Origin: CAYQPF01 sp964419225
Lineage (GTDB): Bacteria > Cloacimonadota > Cloacimonadia > Cloacimonadales > CAYQPF01
Reading direction: 5' to 3'
Assembly (NCBI GenBank): GCA_964419225.1
Contig: CAYQPF010000073.1
Coordinates: forward strand, 1-24,521
DNA length: 24,521 bases
Of this stretch, positions 15,195 through 23,475 are shown in pieces. The translations under genes were made by a program, and so were the position numbers. Each line of letters begins with the position of its first letter. Position 1 is the first letter of the stretch. The notes under the pieces are model-generated. The model made no database searches and was not told the origin of the DNA. It worked only from the letters and a program-made list of their open reading frames with translations.

Positions 15195-16481
15195 CTAAAA
15201 CAGTGTGTCCTTTTTAGCTAAAACTTCTGCGATTGTATAGAGAGAACCTGTAATGATCAGGATTTCATTAGGCATGATTTTTTTATATGCCAGATCAACT
15301 GCTCCCAGGATATCATCGGAAGTAAAATAGGGAATACCGCATCTTTCAACAACCTGCACCTGTTCTTCAATATCGGCAGCACGTTCTGAGTGATTTTTTG
15401 AAATATAAACAACTTTAGCCATTTGACAAATATTCTCAATCATTTTATCAAGTTTTTTATCTCTCAAGATAGCGACGACAAAAACATATTCCTTATCAGG
15501 GAACATTGTTTTGATATTCTTCGTCAATTCCTGAACACCTTCTTCATTATGAGCTCCATCTATAATTACCCATGGGTCTTTGTGCAGGATTTGAATTCTG
15601 CCAGGCCAATTCACAGATTGCAGGGATTTACGGATGATTTGTTCTTCAGCCTGGATCTTCGTAATCCTTGAATACAGTAGAAATGCTGTTATTGCAGTTG
15701 CAGCATTTACAGCCTGATGGTTACCAATCATATTAATGTTAAAAAACTTCCAATTAATCCCAAATTCCGGGAAGGAATAATCAAAACTTGTACCATTAGA
15801 AGTCGTATTTATGTTTTGGACAAAGAAATCTTTATTGTATTCAAATAGCTTAGCATTCTTATCCAGAGCAACATGTTTTATTACCTTTTTGCCAGTTTCA
15901 CAGACATTCCCCAAAACAACAGGTTGATTTTCCTTAATGATTCCGGCTTTTTCGTATGCAATTTTTTCCAGAGTATCACCCAGTGTTTTAGGATGATCCA
16001 AGGAAATTGTTGTGATTACACTCACCTGAGAAGTAAAAGGATTTGTGCCATCGAGTCTGCCACCCAGGCCAACTTCCATTATTGAGGTGTTTAGTTTGTG
16101 TTTATCGAACAAATAGAACGCGAGAGATGTTGTTATTTCGAAGAAGGAGGCTTCACATTCATCAAAGACATCCCGCCAAAGATAAAAAGCTTCCATGAGT
16201 TCATCCGGAGTAAGATTGATACCATTAATCCGGAATCTTTCACAATAGTCAATAAGATGTGGAGAAGTATTTAAGCCTGTTGTAAGATTATGACCCAAAG
16301 CAAGTGCTTCACACATGGCTGAAGTTGAACCTTTTCCATTTGTGCCGGCAATGTGAATGCCCCTGATTTTCCTTTCCGGACTATTCATTTTGGCAAGGAT
16401 GTACTCCATTCTTTCCAAACCGAGTTTAACATTAGCAGAATAGCGTTGGAATATGTATTTAAGAAATTCCTGATATGTCAT
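15195..16481 (-). CDS. folC: Folylpolyglutamate / dihydrofolate synthase (FolC)
   Basis: FolC joins glutamate to dihydropteroate or folate and belongs to the Mur ligase superfamily. The 428-residue protein shows the P-loop HIAGTNGKGSTSA (46-52), TSPHL, the SLDHPKTLGDTLEKIAYEKAGI segment with the carbamylated-Lys region, an ATP-domain motif DGAHN (308-312) and a C-terminal TGSLYTIAEV, all at expected places and usual length. A GAGGG ribosome site precedes the ATG. A strong terminator for the upstream gene ends only about 14 bases before the start codon, so the promoter is hard to place. Confidence 0.93.
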   Translation of the reverse strand: MTYQEFLKYIFQRYSANVKLGLERMEYILAKMNSPERKIRGIHIAGTNGKGSTSAMCEALALGHNLTTGLNTSPHLIDYCERFRINGINLTPDELMEAFYLWRDVFDECEASFFEITTSLAFYLFDKHKLNTSIMEVGLGGRLDGTNPFTSQVSVITTISLDHPKTLGDTLEKIAYEKAGIIKENQPVVLGNVCETGKKVIKHVALDKNAKLFEYNKDFFVQNINTTSNGTSFDYSFPEFGINWKFFNINMIGNHQAVNAATAITAFLLYSRITKIQAEEQIIRKSLQSVNWPGRIQILHKDPWVIIDGAHNEEGVQELTKNIKTMFPDKEYVFVVAILRDKKLDKMIENICQMAKVVYISKNHSERAADIEEQVQVVERCGIPYFTSDDILGAVDLAYKKIMPNEILIITGSLYTIAEVLAKKDTLF

Positions 16482-16495
16482 TTAACCCTCACTAT

Positions 16496-16538
16496 AAAAA
16501 AATTACCTTCAAGATACATTATTATCTTGAAGGTAATT
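16496..16538 (-). terminator. Strong hairpin terminator just upstream of folC
   Basis: Arms 16501-16516 and 16523-16538 pair perfectly over 16 bp, with loop CATTAT. On the minus strand the hairpin runs straight into a run of T (A-run 16496-16502). It ends the pseudopilin-like gene. Confidence 0.88.
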
Positions 16539-16553
16539 AGGTAAACTATTATT

Positions 16554-16949
16554 TTAATTATCTTGTGGTAATGTGTGATCTTTGAATTGTTCTTCGTTAG
16601 GACACTTTACTGTGATTTTGCCTGGTTCAAAAGTTCCATCAACCATAGTTCCTTCTCCAGAAACAAAATACTTGTCATTAATATTACCTTCAGGGCATTC
16701 TTCATAAGAAGTTTTGAGGTATTTGTATCTGACTAAATCGGAAGTAGAGCCTTTGAAAGCTTGATTTCGGTCAATCATATAGGCGGAAATGGCTTTTTTA
16801 ACTTCTTTCATGTTTCTGATACATTCTTCAGTCTTTTGTTTCTTGTTAAGGTCAAATGTCATTGGCAAAGCCAACACAAAAATTAACACTGCAAAAAACA
16901 ATATACTTAATATTGTATAAACACTTATTCCATGTTCGTTTCTTCTCAT
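16554..16949 (-). CDS. Small pseudopilin-like single-pass protein
   Basis: The 131-residue protein has a short basic leader (MRRNEHG), one hydrophobic helix (about 9-30), then a charged helix with MKEVKKAISAYMIDRNQAF and a C-terminal part with DLVRYKYLK, ECPEG and a glycine-rich loop. This order resembles type II secretion or type IV pseudopilins (GspG-like), where such a helix is followed by L-x-x-x-x-Y-L and C-P-x-G. The prepilin cleavage motif is degenerate: Gly7 is present but the usual Glu five residues later is Thr. Cys85 and Cys116 could form a disulfide. It stands alone with its own terminator. The pilin assignment is an inference. Confidence 0.6.
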   Translation of the reverse strand: MRRNEHGISVYTILSILFFAVLIFVLALPMTFDLNKKQKTEECIRNMKEVKKAISAYMIDRNQAFKGSTSDLVRYKYLKTSYEECPEGNINDKYFVSGEGTMVDGTFEPGKITVKCPNEEQFKDHTLPQDN

Positions 16950-17106
16950 ACCAACTCCTAGAGAAAATCTTATTTTGTTTAAATCTCTTTTTTTTGATTA
17001 TAAAGTCAAGTATTATTTTAAAAAAACCTATGTTTTGATGTGTTTGGGATTATTTATGGATTTAAGTATCAAATTAACAGTTAATTATGTAATGGAGTAA
17101 TAATAA

Positions 17107-18225
17107 TTATGCGATTGGGGAATTTGCAACTTTCTTGAATTCTGAGAGAGAAATCAACTTAAAACCAGCATCATCAGCTTGTTGAACAAAATATTGTAAT
17201 TGCTGAAAATGTGCTTTGTCATGACAATGGGTAATTATCAGATATTTTTGTTTTGTACCAGAGAGCATTTTTTGAATTACTGATTTTGTAGTACTATTGG
17301 AAGTATTGGGGACATCCAGAAAGATGTCTCTGGATAAATAGGTAATTTTGTAGTTTGAAGCCATTTGTTGGGCAAGATTCGAACTGGAAGTTTTGCTGTC
17401 CACTAAAATCAAATTCTTGTTTTGCAGGAAAGAACAAACGGATTTCATGATTTTCTCGTTTTCAGTTGCTTTACTTCCCATATGATTATTCAGTCCTATC
17501 ACACCCGGAAGTTGAGAAAAAGCTGATTTTAACTGCTGAAGCACTTGTTTATCCGTCATTGTAGTTAAAATGGCACCGGGGCCTGGGTTTTGAGTTGGAT
17601 AGTCCAAGGGCTCCATCGGCATATGAATCAAAGCTGCGTGGCCTGATTCGGAAGCAACTGTCAAAGATCGACGGGAATTAGGGAGAAACGGTAAGATAGC
17701 GAAAGTGATTTTCGAATTCAATTCTGAAAATTTTGAGAGTAAGTTGCCCTGAATATAGCCAAAATCGTCGATTATTATCGAATACTGTATTTTACTTGTT
17801 TTCTTGATATGTTTATGAATTTTTTGATACCTGATCTCAATGACATATTTTTGTTTGTGTATCGGATCAAAATATTCTTTACTTATTTTGTTATCTTCAT
17901 CTAAAATAATTTTGGTCATATTAATGCCTATCATTTCAAGTTGACCACTTACGAGCATATCTGCGATAGATAGTTCAATACTGTCAGGATTAACCGGCAG
18001 ATAATAATAAATAACAGAATCTCTTTTAGCATATCCGCAATCTTCGGGTGCCAAATTTAAATGAACCATTGCTTGTTTCAGAGCTTTATCAATTGTTGTG
18101 ACTTCTGCAGGTTTTTTTACAGGTTTCTTGGTCTGGATCTGTACAGGTTTCTTAATGTCTTTTTGACACGAAACCCCAATAATCAGTATTAAAGAGATAA
18201 AAAGTAAATAGCCAATTTTCTTCAT
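17107..18225 (-). CDS. Divergent polysaccharide deacetylase, probable lipoprotein
   Basis: The 372-residue product starts with a signal peptide ending in a lipobox-like GVSC (Cys20), then a Lys/Pro-rich linker (24-42). An N-terminal domain of about 100 residues precedes the catalytic domain of the divergent polysaccharide deacetylase family (DUF610, YibQ-like): SIIIDDFGY (D153-D154), FAILPF, HMPMEP (201-206) and GLNNHMGS (H248). These motifs match the metal-binding residues of NodB-like deacetylases. In E. coli YibQ lies next to the cell-wall hydrolase regulator EnvC. Here it ends the kdsC-thrE operon, 8 bp after the second thrE half. It probably acts on cell-wall or surface glycan in the periplasm. 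Confidence 0.82.
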   Translation of the reverse strand: MKKIGYLLFISLILIIGVSCQKDIKKPVQIQTKKPVKKPAEVTTIDKALKQAMVHLNLAPEDCGYAKRDSVIYYYLPVNPDSIELSIADMLVSGQLEMIGINMTKIILDEDNKISKEYFDPIHKQKYVIEIRYQKIHKHIKKTSKIQYSIIIDDFGYIQGNLLSKFSELNSKITFAILPFLPNSRRSLTVASESGHAALIHMPMEPLDYPTQNPGPGAILTTMTDKQVLQQLKSAFSQLPGVIGLNNHMGSKATENEKIMKSVCSFLQNKNLILVDSKTSSSNLAQQMASNYKITYLSRDIFLDVPNTSNSTTKSVIQKMLSGTKQKYLIITHCHDKAHFQQLQYFVQQADDAGFKLISLSEFKKVANSPIA

Positions 18226-18233
18226 TTAGACTC

Positions 18234-18656
18234 CTATATGTTTTTTTTGATGTTCTTTGTTACGGATGAAACAATAGCCAGGGCGATAGCGATAACCCCG
18301 GAAATTAGGATTGCCTTAGTACTGAGTGAAATCGCTTGATCCAGATGTTTCCTAACATAGGCAAACATCGCATAGTACATGGTTGATCCCGGAACGAGTG
18401 ATACAATCCCGCAAATCATAAATGGTGTTGAAGGTGCACGTAAAAACTTGGCGACAATCTCTGCATAGAAGCCGATAATTAAGGTTGAAAGAAAGATTGC
18501 CAGAAGCTGATAGCCTAAATATTTGCTTAAATATAAATATAGAAACCAGGCAATGCCGTTGCCCAGAGCACCAAACAACAAGTGTTTAAATCTCATGTTG
18601 GTTAACACGGCAAATGCAAAGGTTGCGATCATGGAAAATAAAGCTTGATAGATCAT
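18234..18656 (-). CDS. Threonine/serine exporter, small subunit (ThrE_2, DUF3815)
   Basis: The 140-residue protein has about four membrane helices and a central VPGSTMYYAMFAYV stretch typical of the DUF3815 (ThrE_2) half of split threonine/serine exporters. The start overlaps the stop of the larger half as ATGA, so the two are translationally coupled and should form one transporter. The amino-acid substrate comes from ThrE of Corynebacterium and is not shown here. Confidence 0.85.
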   Translation of the reverse strand: MIYQALFSMIATFAFAVLTNMRFKHLLFGALGNGIAWFLYLYLSKYLGYQLLAIFLSTLIIGFYAEIVAKFLRAPSTPFMICGIVSLVPGSTMYYAMFAYVRKHLDQAISLSTKAILISGVIAIALAIVSSVTKNIKKNI

Positions 18657-19426
18657 AAAAATCCCTTTACAGCTATTGACCAGAATTTTAAAACCAGACC
18701 AGAACCTGCTGCGATTGATATAGCGGTCAAAAAGGCTTCTGTTGCCCGGGATAAACCAGAAAGAAGATCACCTGAGATAGTGTCTCTGATGGCATTAGTG
18801 ATCGCTAATCCAGGCACAAGTAGCATCATTGCTCCAATAATGATGGCATCTTTATTAGTATGGAAATCAAAGTAAACGCTCAGGAGGGCAACCAATGCTG
18901 CAACCATGCCAGCCATGGCATTAATGAACCAGTCGTTGATATTTATTTTTTTTAAAACAATAAACAAGATTTTGATTAAACAACCAATTACAAAAGTTAC
19001 CAATAAATCAATCAGTTTTCCATCAAATAACAAACAGAAAAATCCTGCTGAGAAACCCGCAAAGGGTATTTGAATGAAATTGGAATACCTTTTGTGAGTG
19101 TCAATTTGATGGATACGAACTTCAAAATCTTCAATTGGAAGTTTACTTTTTTTCAACTTGTCCACAACTTGGAAAATATGAGTGATTTTATCTAAATCCA
19201 CGGTTCGGTTTTTAACTCTTCGAATCAGGGACATAGTGGCTTTATCAGCTATGGTTACAGAAATGAATATTCCTGTGGGAGTGACGAAGCAATCTGAATC
19301 CGGGAAACCATAGACATGACATATATCAGTTATAGTAGATTCTACTATACCTGTTTCGGCCCCGGATGTAAGAAGAATACGGCCACAATCGGTAGCCAGT
19401 TGTAATACATGATTAGGATTTTCCAT
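18653..19426 (-). CDS. Threonine/serine exporter, large subunit (ThrE, DUF1212)
   Basis: The 257-residue protein has a soluble N-terminal part (SGAETGIVESTI, VTPTGIFISV), followed by about five membrane helices with GAMMLLVPGLAITNAIRD and GDLLSGLSRATEAFLTAISIAAGSG, the core of the DUF1212/ThrE family. It pairs with the small half just downstream. The start overlaps the end of aroDE by 14 bp. Why an exporter sits in an LPS/aromatic-acid operon is not clear. Confidence 0.88.
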   Translation of the reverse strand: MENPNHVLQLATDCGRILLTSGAETGIVESTITDICHVYGFPDSDCFVTPTGIFISVTIADKATMSLIRRVKNRTVDLDKITHIFQVVDKLKKSKLPIEDFEVRIHQIDTHKRYSNFIQIPFAGFSAGFFCLLFDGKLIDLLVTFVIGCLIKILFIVLKKININDWFINAMAGMVAALVALLSVYFDFHTNKDAIIIGAMMLLVPGLAITNAIRDTISGDLLSGLSRATEAFLTAISIAAGSGLVLKFWSIAVKGFL

Positions 19427-20765
19427 TTATTATCCGTAAAAACAGTTTTTTCTGTAATTGATTCTGCCACTTCCAAAATCTTTTACCATCAACTATTTTA
19501 CTATTCCTTTCCTTTGCTATATTTTTCACATCACATTTATTATATTGATAAACTAAGTCAATAATCTTCTTAGGGAAATTAATTCTTAAGGTTTCACTAA
19601 AAAAACTAGGGGAAAGTAGAAGTGGGGTACAATTGATTATCAGATCGTAATCCTGCTCCTGCTGAAAATTCCGATAATCATAACAGGCTTTGAAAGTAGC
19701 TAAATTTTGGTTATTGCGTCCCCAAATATACTTTTCTTTATGTTCAAGCAGAAGTTCAGAGATCATTTCACTTGTGCTGCCAGTACCCAGAATTAAAATT
19801 TTATCTATTAATGCTATTTTTAAGTATTTCAGGCTCTTTTTGAAAGCCAGTAAATCAGTGTTAAGAAACTCATTTGATTGGGGGAGATATGTGTTATTCG
19901 GCTTTTCAATTCCATACAATTCCTTACTAAAGACCTTTTTGTAAGGCATTGTTATGGAAAAGCCATAGAGCTGTGGTTTGAATTCATTAAGAAAAGTAAA
20001 TAAGTCAGCTAAGGATGAAGTGGGTAAGGGCAAATACACAGCGTTTAACTTGTTGTTTTGAAATAAGTTATTGAATGCTTTTAAACCAAGGGAATCAACT
20101 ACTTGAAATCCTCCAATGATTCCACCGATCTTAGTATTGAGATCATTTGTCTTCACATTATATAGTTTAACCTGCTCATGACAGATTTGATCAGGATGAG
20201 TAAGATGATTTCTTATGCCAATGTAAGTAGCTTGAGAACCAAGGTTTTTATACAAAACTCTGGATATAAGTGCTAAGGGACCTAAGCCGAGGCAAATAAT
20301 ATTATTTTCATTTTTTTTGCTTAGTACAGTTTTGAGTTCTACCAATTGCTTATATTGATTGATTTGAACAGCTATTTTATAGTACTTGGCTTTTATCTTC
20401 AACATAGAATCCACTAATTTGGAAAAATCTTGTTCAGAATAATCTCCATGAATTGATAAGATTCTCTGATTCTCAGGTACAAATTTTAGGATTTCATTGT
20501 CCAGAAAATCACAGTCCACAAGACAGCCATATTTGCAAGCCAGTTGAGAAATGAATGCATAAAGATCTTTTTTGTAGTTAGTTGTGACATCAGTCTTAAA
20601 GCGATAAGTCAGGATTATTTTATCAGATAAAAACTCCGGGGAAATTACTTGATAATTAGCATTATAATCCAGTCTGATTTCAAACAAGTCATAATCATTT
20701 TGATATTTTTTTAGTGTGGATTTTAAGAATCTATTGTTATAAAAAGGTATCGACAGAATCAACAT
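19413..20765 (-). CDS. aroDE: Fused 3-dehydroquinate dehydratase / shikimate dehydrogenase
   Basis: The 450-residue protein joins two steps of the shikimate pathway. Residues 1-205 are a type I dehydroquinase: EIRLD (29-33), TYRFK, SIHGD (H106), the Schiff-base Lys K130 in YKIAV, ISRV (R169) and HPDQ. Residues 213-450 are shikimate dehydrogenase: GFSITMPYK with catalytic Lys (K276), EFLNTDLLAF for the usual NTD, a Rossmann loop LGTGSTSE and an ending KRFWKWQNQLQKK. The substrate-binding S-x-S is changed: QVVDSLGLKAFNN has Ser-Leu-Gly, with the second Ser lost, and no His-Ser-Leu-Ser. The start codon shares one base with the previous stop (TAATG). Fusions of this order are known in plants and chlamydiae. 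Confidence 0.87.
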   Translation of the reverse strand: MLILSIPFYNNRFLKSTLKKYQNDYDLFEIRLDYNANYQVISPEFLSDKIILTYRFKTDVTTNYKKDLYAFISQLACKYGCLVDCDFLDNEILKFVPENQRILSIHGDYSEQDFSKLVDSMLKIKAKYYKIAVQINQYKQLVELKTVLSKKNENNIICLGLGPLALISRVLYKNLGSQATYIGIRNHLTHPDQICHEQVKLYNVKTNDLNTKIGGIIGGFQVVDSLGLKAFNNLFQNNKLNAVYLPLPTSSLADLFTFLNEFKPQLYGFSITMPYKKVFSKELYGIEKPNNTYLPQSNEFLNTDLLAFKKSLKYLKIALIDKILILGTGSTSEMISELLLEHKEKYIWGRNNQNLATFKACYDYRNFQQEQDYDLIINCTPLLLSPSFFSETLRINFPKKIIDLVYQYNKCDVKNIAKERNSKIVDGKRFWKWQNQLQKKLFLRIINGKS

Positions 20766-21865
20766 TATTTATTCCGGAACTTATATTTACCTTTAGCCTG
20801 GTTTTTTAAAGTTAAGTACTTGATTTTTTTATCGTCGGTAAATTCTATCAGGAGATTTTGCCCGCTGGCCAGATTGTTCATTTTATCTTTTTTGGCGGAG
20901 TTGTCTTGAAAATAGTAAGATTTAACATTATTCATGGCAAAAAAGTACTTGGGATTGTCTTTAACATACTCCATTCTCATGGAGTCGCTTTCAATCCAAT
21001 TGATTTTTGGCAGATTCTTTTCTGAGGCATATGTAACATAGCATGAGTCGTTTAGGACTATTTTATTCAAGCTTTTCTTGGAGAACCAAAGAGTAATTGT
21101 TTCTGCTTTTCCTTCAGCAAAATCTGATGTGAATTTGGGTTTTCCCATATATATTGCCTTTTCTTCATCATTAAGATAAATCAGGAAATCACTGGTTGTA
21201 GTGATGTCTTTTGTGAAGGTTTTAACATCAAAAGTAGCAACTATTTTTTTTAGATTCTTGAACAACTCCATTTTTTGAGCAATTATTTTTAAAGAATCTG
21301 CTCCGGTCATATAGATTACAGGTTCTTTGATTAAGTATCCGTAACCATTTTTTAAATTATAGGTCAAGTATCCACATGTGCCGTGAACTTTTTCTCTCTG
21401 ATCGTAAACCTTAATATTGTCATTGGCAAAGATATTGCCTTCTTTTTTAAAGTACTCACCTTTATCAGATGCAAATGTACGGATAGTTCTATCTTTATGT
21501 GTTTCTTTGATGTGAACATTTCCGACAAGAAGCAAATATTCTGTGAAGCGGAAGTAGTCAGCCTGATTAGCTTTAAGCTCAAGAGTATCATCTATTGCTT
21601 TAACGTTACCGGACATTCTGGCTATTTTTTGTTTCTCGTAAATCTCAGCCTGGTCGCAGAAAAACTCAATCTCACCATAGAAGAAGTGGACATTTCCTGT
21701 TAATTGAGTGATGTATTCATCACCTGATTTAGAAAGGAACAATTGATCCGAGTTGATCAATTTATATGGTTTAATTTCTTCTTCTTTATTTTTGGCAAAA
21801 AGTGTACCTGCTAAGAGTGCTACAAAAATACTACCAATTAATACTATCTTTATCAATTTTTCCAT
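20765..21865 (-). CDS. lptA: LptA/OstA-like periplasmic LPS-transport protein
   Basis: I set the start at the ATG at 21865, since AGGT lies eight bases before it; the GTG at 21871 is too close. The 366-residue product has a signal peptide (to about FAKNK) and successive short beta-rich repeats such as ITQLTGNVHFFYGEIEFFCDQAEIYE, ARMSGNVKAIDDTLELKANQADYF and YLLLVGNVHIKE, the OstA/LptA beta-jellyroll pattern that builds the periplasmic bridge carrying LPS. It is about twice as long as E. coli LptA, closer to the OstA-like proteins of Bacteroidota-type bacteria. It overlaps lptC. No lptB is next to it, unlike in Proteobacteria. Confidence 0.78.
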   Translation of the reverse strand: MEKLIKIVLIGSIFVALLAGTLFAKNKEEEIKPYKLINSDQLFLSKSGDEYITQLTGNVHFFYGEIEFFCDQAEIYEKQKIARMSGNVKAIDDTLELKANQADYFRFTEYLLLVGNVHIKETHKDRTIRTFASDKGEYFKKEGNIFANDNIKVYDQREKVHGTCGYLTYNLKNGYGYLIKEPVIYMTGADSLKIIAQKMELFKNLKKIVATFDVKTFTKDITTTSDFLIYLNDEEKAIYMGKPKFTSDFAEGKAETITLWFSKKSLNKIVLNDSCYVTYASEKNLPKINWIESDSMRMEYVKDNPKYFFAMNNVKSYYFQDNSAKKDKMNNLASGQNLLIEFTDDKKIKYLTLKNQAKGKYKFRNK

Positions 21866-22391
21866 GGGCACTTACCTGTTTCATTTGTACGAAGTCGAGT
21901 CGGATATTAGTATTTAACTGATAGCCATACAATGTGTTAATATCTCTGATCAGAGTAACTTTTCCAGGTGCTGTGATAGCATCTGTATTTCGTTCCCAAA
22001 TCAATAATCCTGTTTTAAGAATTCCGTTTTCGCTGTTGATAACCACACTGTCTATAGCAGTAATGGTATTATCTATTTCGTTCAGATCTGCTTTTTGAGA
22101 AGTCAAAACTGATCTTAAAGTACCATTTTCATTGTAAGAATGAATTGTGACAATATTTGCCAGTGTTTGTTTAATGTCGTAGTTTCTGACGATATTTTTA
22201 GAATCAAGTACCCATTCGACATTTTTTTGATTATAAGCAATAATCTTAACAGAATCGATTACTTCATCGGGAGTCGTCTTCTTGGCTCTGGTGGGCAACT
22301 GATCATCTGCAGCAGCACAACCTGACAAAATTAAGATTACAAGAAGGCTAATCAACCAAATGCTGGAGAAACTTTTCCAGTATTTCTTCAT
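21831..22391 (-). CDS. lptC: LptC-like lipoprotein
   Basis: The start at 22391 (AGGA five bases before) is chosen over the upstream in-frame codon at 22451, as it puts a signal peptide at the very beginning. The 186-residue product has a lipobox ILSGC (Cys25) and then a domain with DSVKIIAYNQKNVEWVLDSKN, LTSQKADLNE and a stretch ending in TLYGYQLNTNI, the LptC/YrbK pattern that links the LPS extractor to LptA. It sits between kdsC (44-bp overlap) and the lptA-like gene (about 35-bp overlap). E. coli LptC is a membrane-anchored protein and not a lipoprotein, but lipoprotein forms are common in other phyla. Confidence 0.8.
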   Translation of the reverse strand: MKKYWKSFSSIWLISLLVILILSGCAAADDQLPTRAKKTTPDEVIDSVKIIAYNQKNVEWVLDSKNIVRNYDIKQTLANIVTIHSYNENGTLRSVLTSQKADLNEIDNTITAIDSVVINSENGILKTGLLIWERNTDAITAPGKVTLIRDINTLYGYQLNTNIRLDFVQMKQVSAHGKIDKDSINW

Positions 22392-22872
22392 ATAATTCCT
22401 GTTTGGTAAAAATGTATTCGATGGCTTCTCTAACTGCTCCATCTCCGCCATTTCGTTCTGTTACATAGTCACAATGTGTTTTAAAATTGGGGAAAGAATT
22501 ATTGGGGCATATTTTCAAAGCTGCGTTTTTCATGGCGGGATAATCATTCCAGTCATCCCCCATATATGCTGTTTCAGACCAGGTAAGGCCTAATTGAGTT
22601 AAAAGTGTCTCGCTTTGGACGAGTTTGTTTTTTACGCCTTGATAAAGGAGTTCGATGCCGAGTTCTTTGCATCTTTGTTCAAGGCAATGGGATTTACGGC
22701 CTGTAATAACTGCAAGCTTTAGATTAGTATGTCTGACAATTTGAATAGCTAAACCATCATAGCAGGAGAAGTTTTTGGTTTCGATAAAATTATTATCATA
22801 AATGATCTTACCATCGGTAAGAATACCGTCACAATCGAGAATCAAGAGTTTTATCTCTTTAAAATTTATCAT
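22348..22872 (-). CDS. kdsC: 3-deoxy-D-manno-octulosonate 8-phosphate phosphatase (KdsC)
   Basis: KdsC removes phosphate from Kdo-8-phosphate for the LPS core. The 174-residue HAD enzyme has DCDGILTDGKI (D13 nucleophile, D15), VITGRKS (motif II), a Lys in the YQGVKNK loop and GDDWNDYPAM (motif III), all as in small capless KdsC tetramers. The ATG at 22872 follows GAGG by five bases; the GTG at 22878 lies inside that site. Related phosphatases that act on nonulosonates share the motifs, but lptC and lptA directly after it support KdsC. Confidence 0.9.
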   Translation of the reverse strand: MINFKEIKLLILDCDGILTDGKIIYDNNFIETKNFSCYDGLAIQIVRHTNLKLAVITGRKSHCLEQRCKELGIELLYQGVKNKLVQSETLLTQLGLTWSETAYMGDDWNDYPAMKNAALKICPNNSFPNFKTHCDYVTERNGGDGAVREAIEYIFTKQELYEEILEKFLQHLVD

Positions 22873-22891
22873 AATCACCTCAAGTCAAAGC

Positions 22892-22916
22892 TTTATAATT
22901 GGGTGTTTTCTGTCAA
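22892..22916 (-). promoter_or_regulatory. Weak candidate promoter of the kdsC operon
   Basis: TTGACA (22916-22911) is followed by TATAAA (22897-22892) after only 13 bp, shorter than usual. It is the only gap that could hold a promoter between the upstream terminator and kdsC. Confidence 0.3.
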
Positions 22917-22950
22917 GTTTACGGAAACAACAGAGTCTAAAAAAGATGAA

Positions 22951-22973
22951 AAAAGCCCCGGATGGGGCTTTTT
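22951..22973 (-). terminator. Rho-independent terminator after the rlmN-ogt operon
   Basis: The 9-bp stem AAAAGCCCC / GGGGCTTTT with loop GGAT has T-runs on both sides and may work in both directions. It follows the alkyltransferase stop (22983) on the minus strand. Confidence 0.88.
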
Positions 22974-22982
22974 ATGAATTTA

Positions 22983-23474
22983 TCATACAGGGATGTATTT
23001 TCTTTTATTGCATTTTTCGCCTTCATAATCGATCAACCATTCCTTACGCCAGAGACCTGCAGCATAACCGGTCAATTTGCCATTAAAAGCAACAACTCTG
23101 TGACAGGGTACAATGATCGGAATCTTATTTACACGGTTGGAATTGCCTACAGCTCTTACAGCTTTGAAGAAGCCGATATTATCAGCAACTTGCTGATATG
23201 ACCATGTTTCACCAAAAGGAATACGGCAAACTTCTTTCCAAACTTTAACTTGGAAGTCTGTTCCTTCAAAATGTAAAGGCAGTTCAAATTTTCTTCTATT
23301 ACCTGTAAAGAATTCTTCTAATTGTTTTTTAGCTTCAACTAAAACATCATCCGGGCTATCTTCTTCAACAAGTGCGTCTTGAATCTCCAGGGAAATTATC
23401 TTCTTTTGTTTTGATTTAATCAACAAATTTCCTATAGGAGATTTGTAGTTAATGCAAAATATTTTGTCTTTCAT
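22983..23474 (-). CDS. ogt: Methylated-DNA--protein-cysteine methyltransferase
   Basis: The 163-residue suicide enzyme moves alkyl groups from O6-alkylguanine to its own Cys. It has FQVKVWKEVCRIPFGETWSYQQVA, the Arg-finger region AVRAVGNSNRVN and the active site IVPCHRV (C124), then GYAAGLWRKEWLI. It lacks an AdaA domain, so it is an Ogt/MGMT-type enzyme. The gene starts one base after the rlmN stop and its GGAG site lies within rlmN, so the two are coupled. Confidence 0.94.
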   Translation of the reverse strand: MKDKIFCINYKSPIGNLLIKSKQKKIISLEIQDALVEEDSPDDVLVEAKKQLEEFFTGNRRKFELPLHFEGTDFQVKVWKEVCRIPFGETWSYQQVADNIGFFKAVRAVGNSNRVNKIPIIVPCHRVVAFNGKLTGYAAGLWRKEWLIDYEGEKCNKRKYIPV

Positions 23475-23475
23475 T

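Noticed and set aside
22392..22451. 20-residue N-terminal extension of the LptC-like protein
   Set aside because: It would place charged residues before the signal peptide; the internal ATG at 22391 has its own ribosome site.
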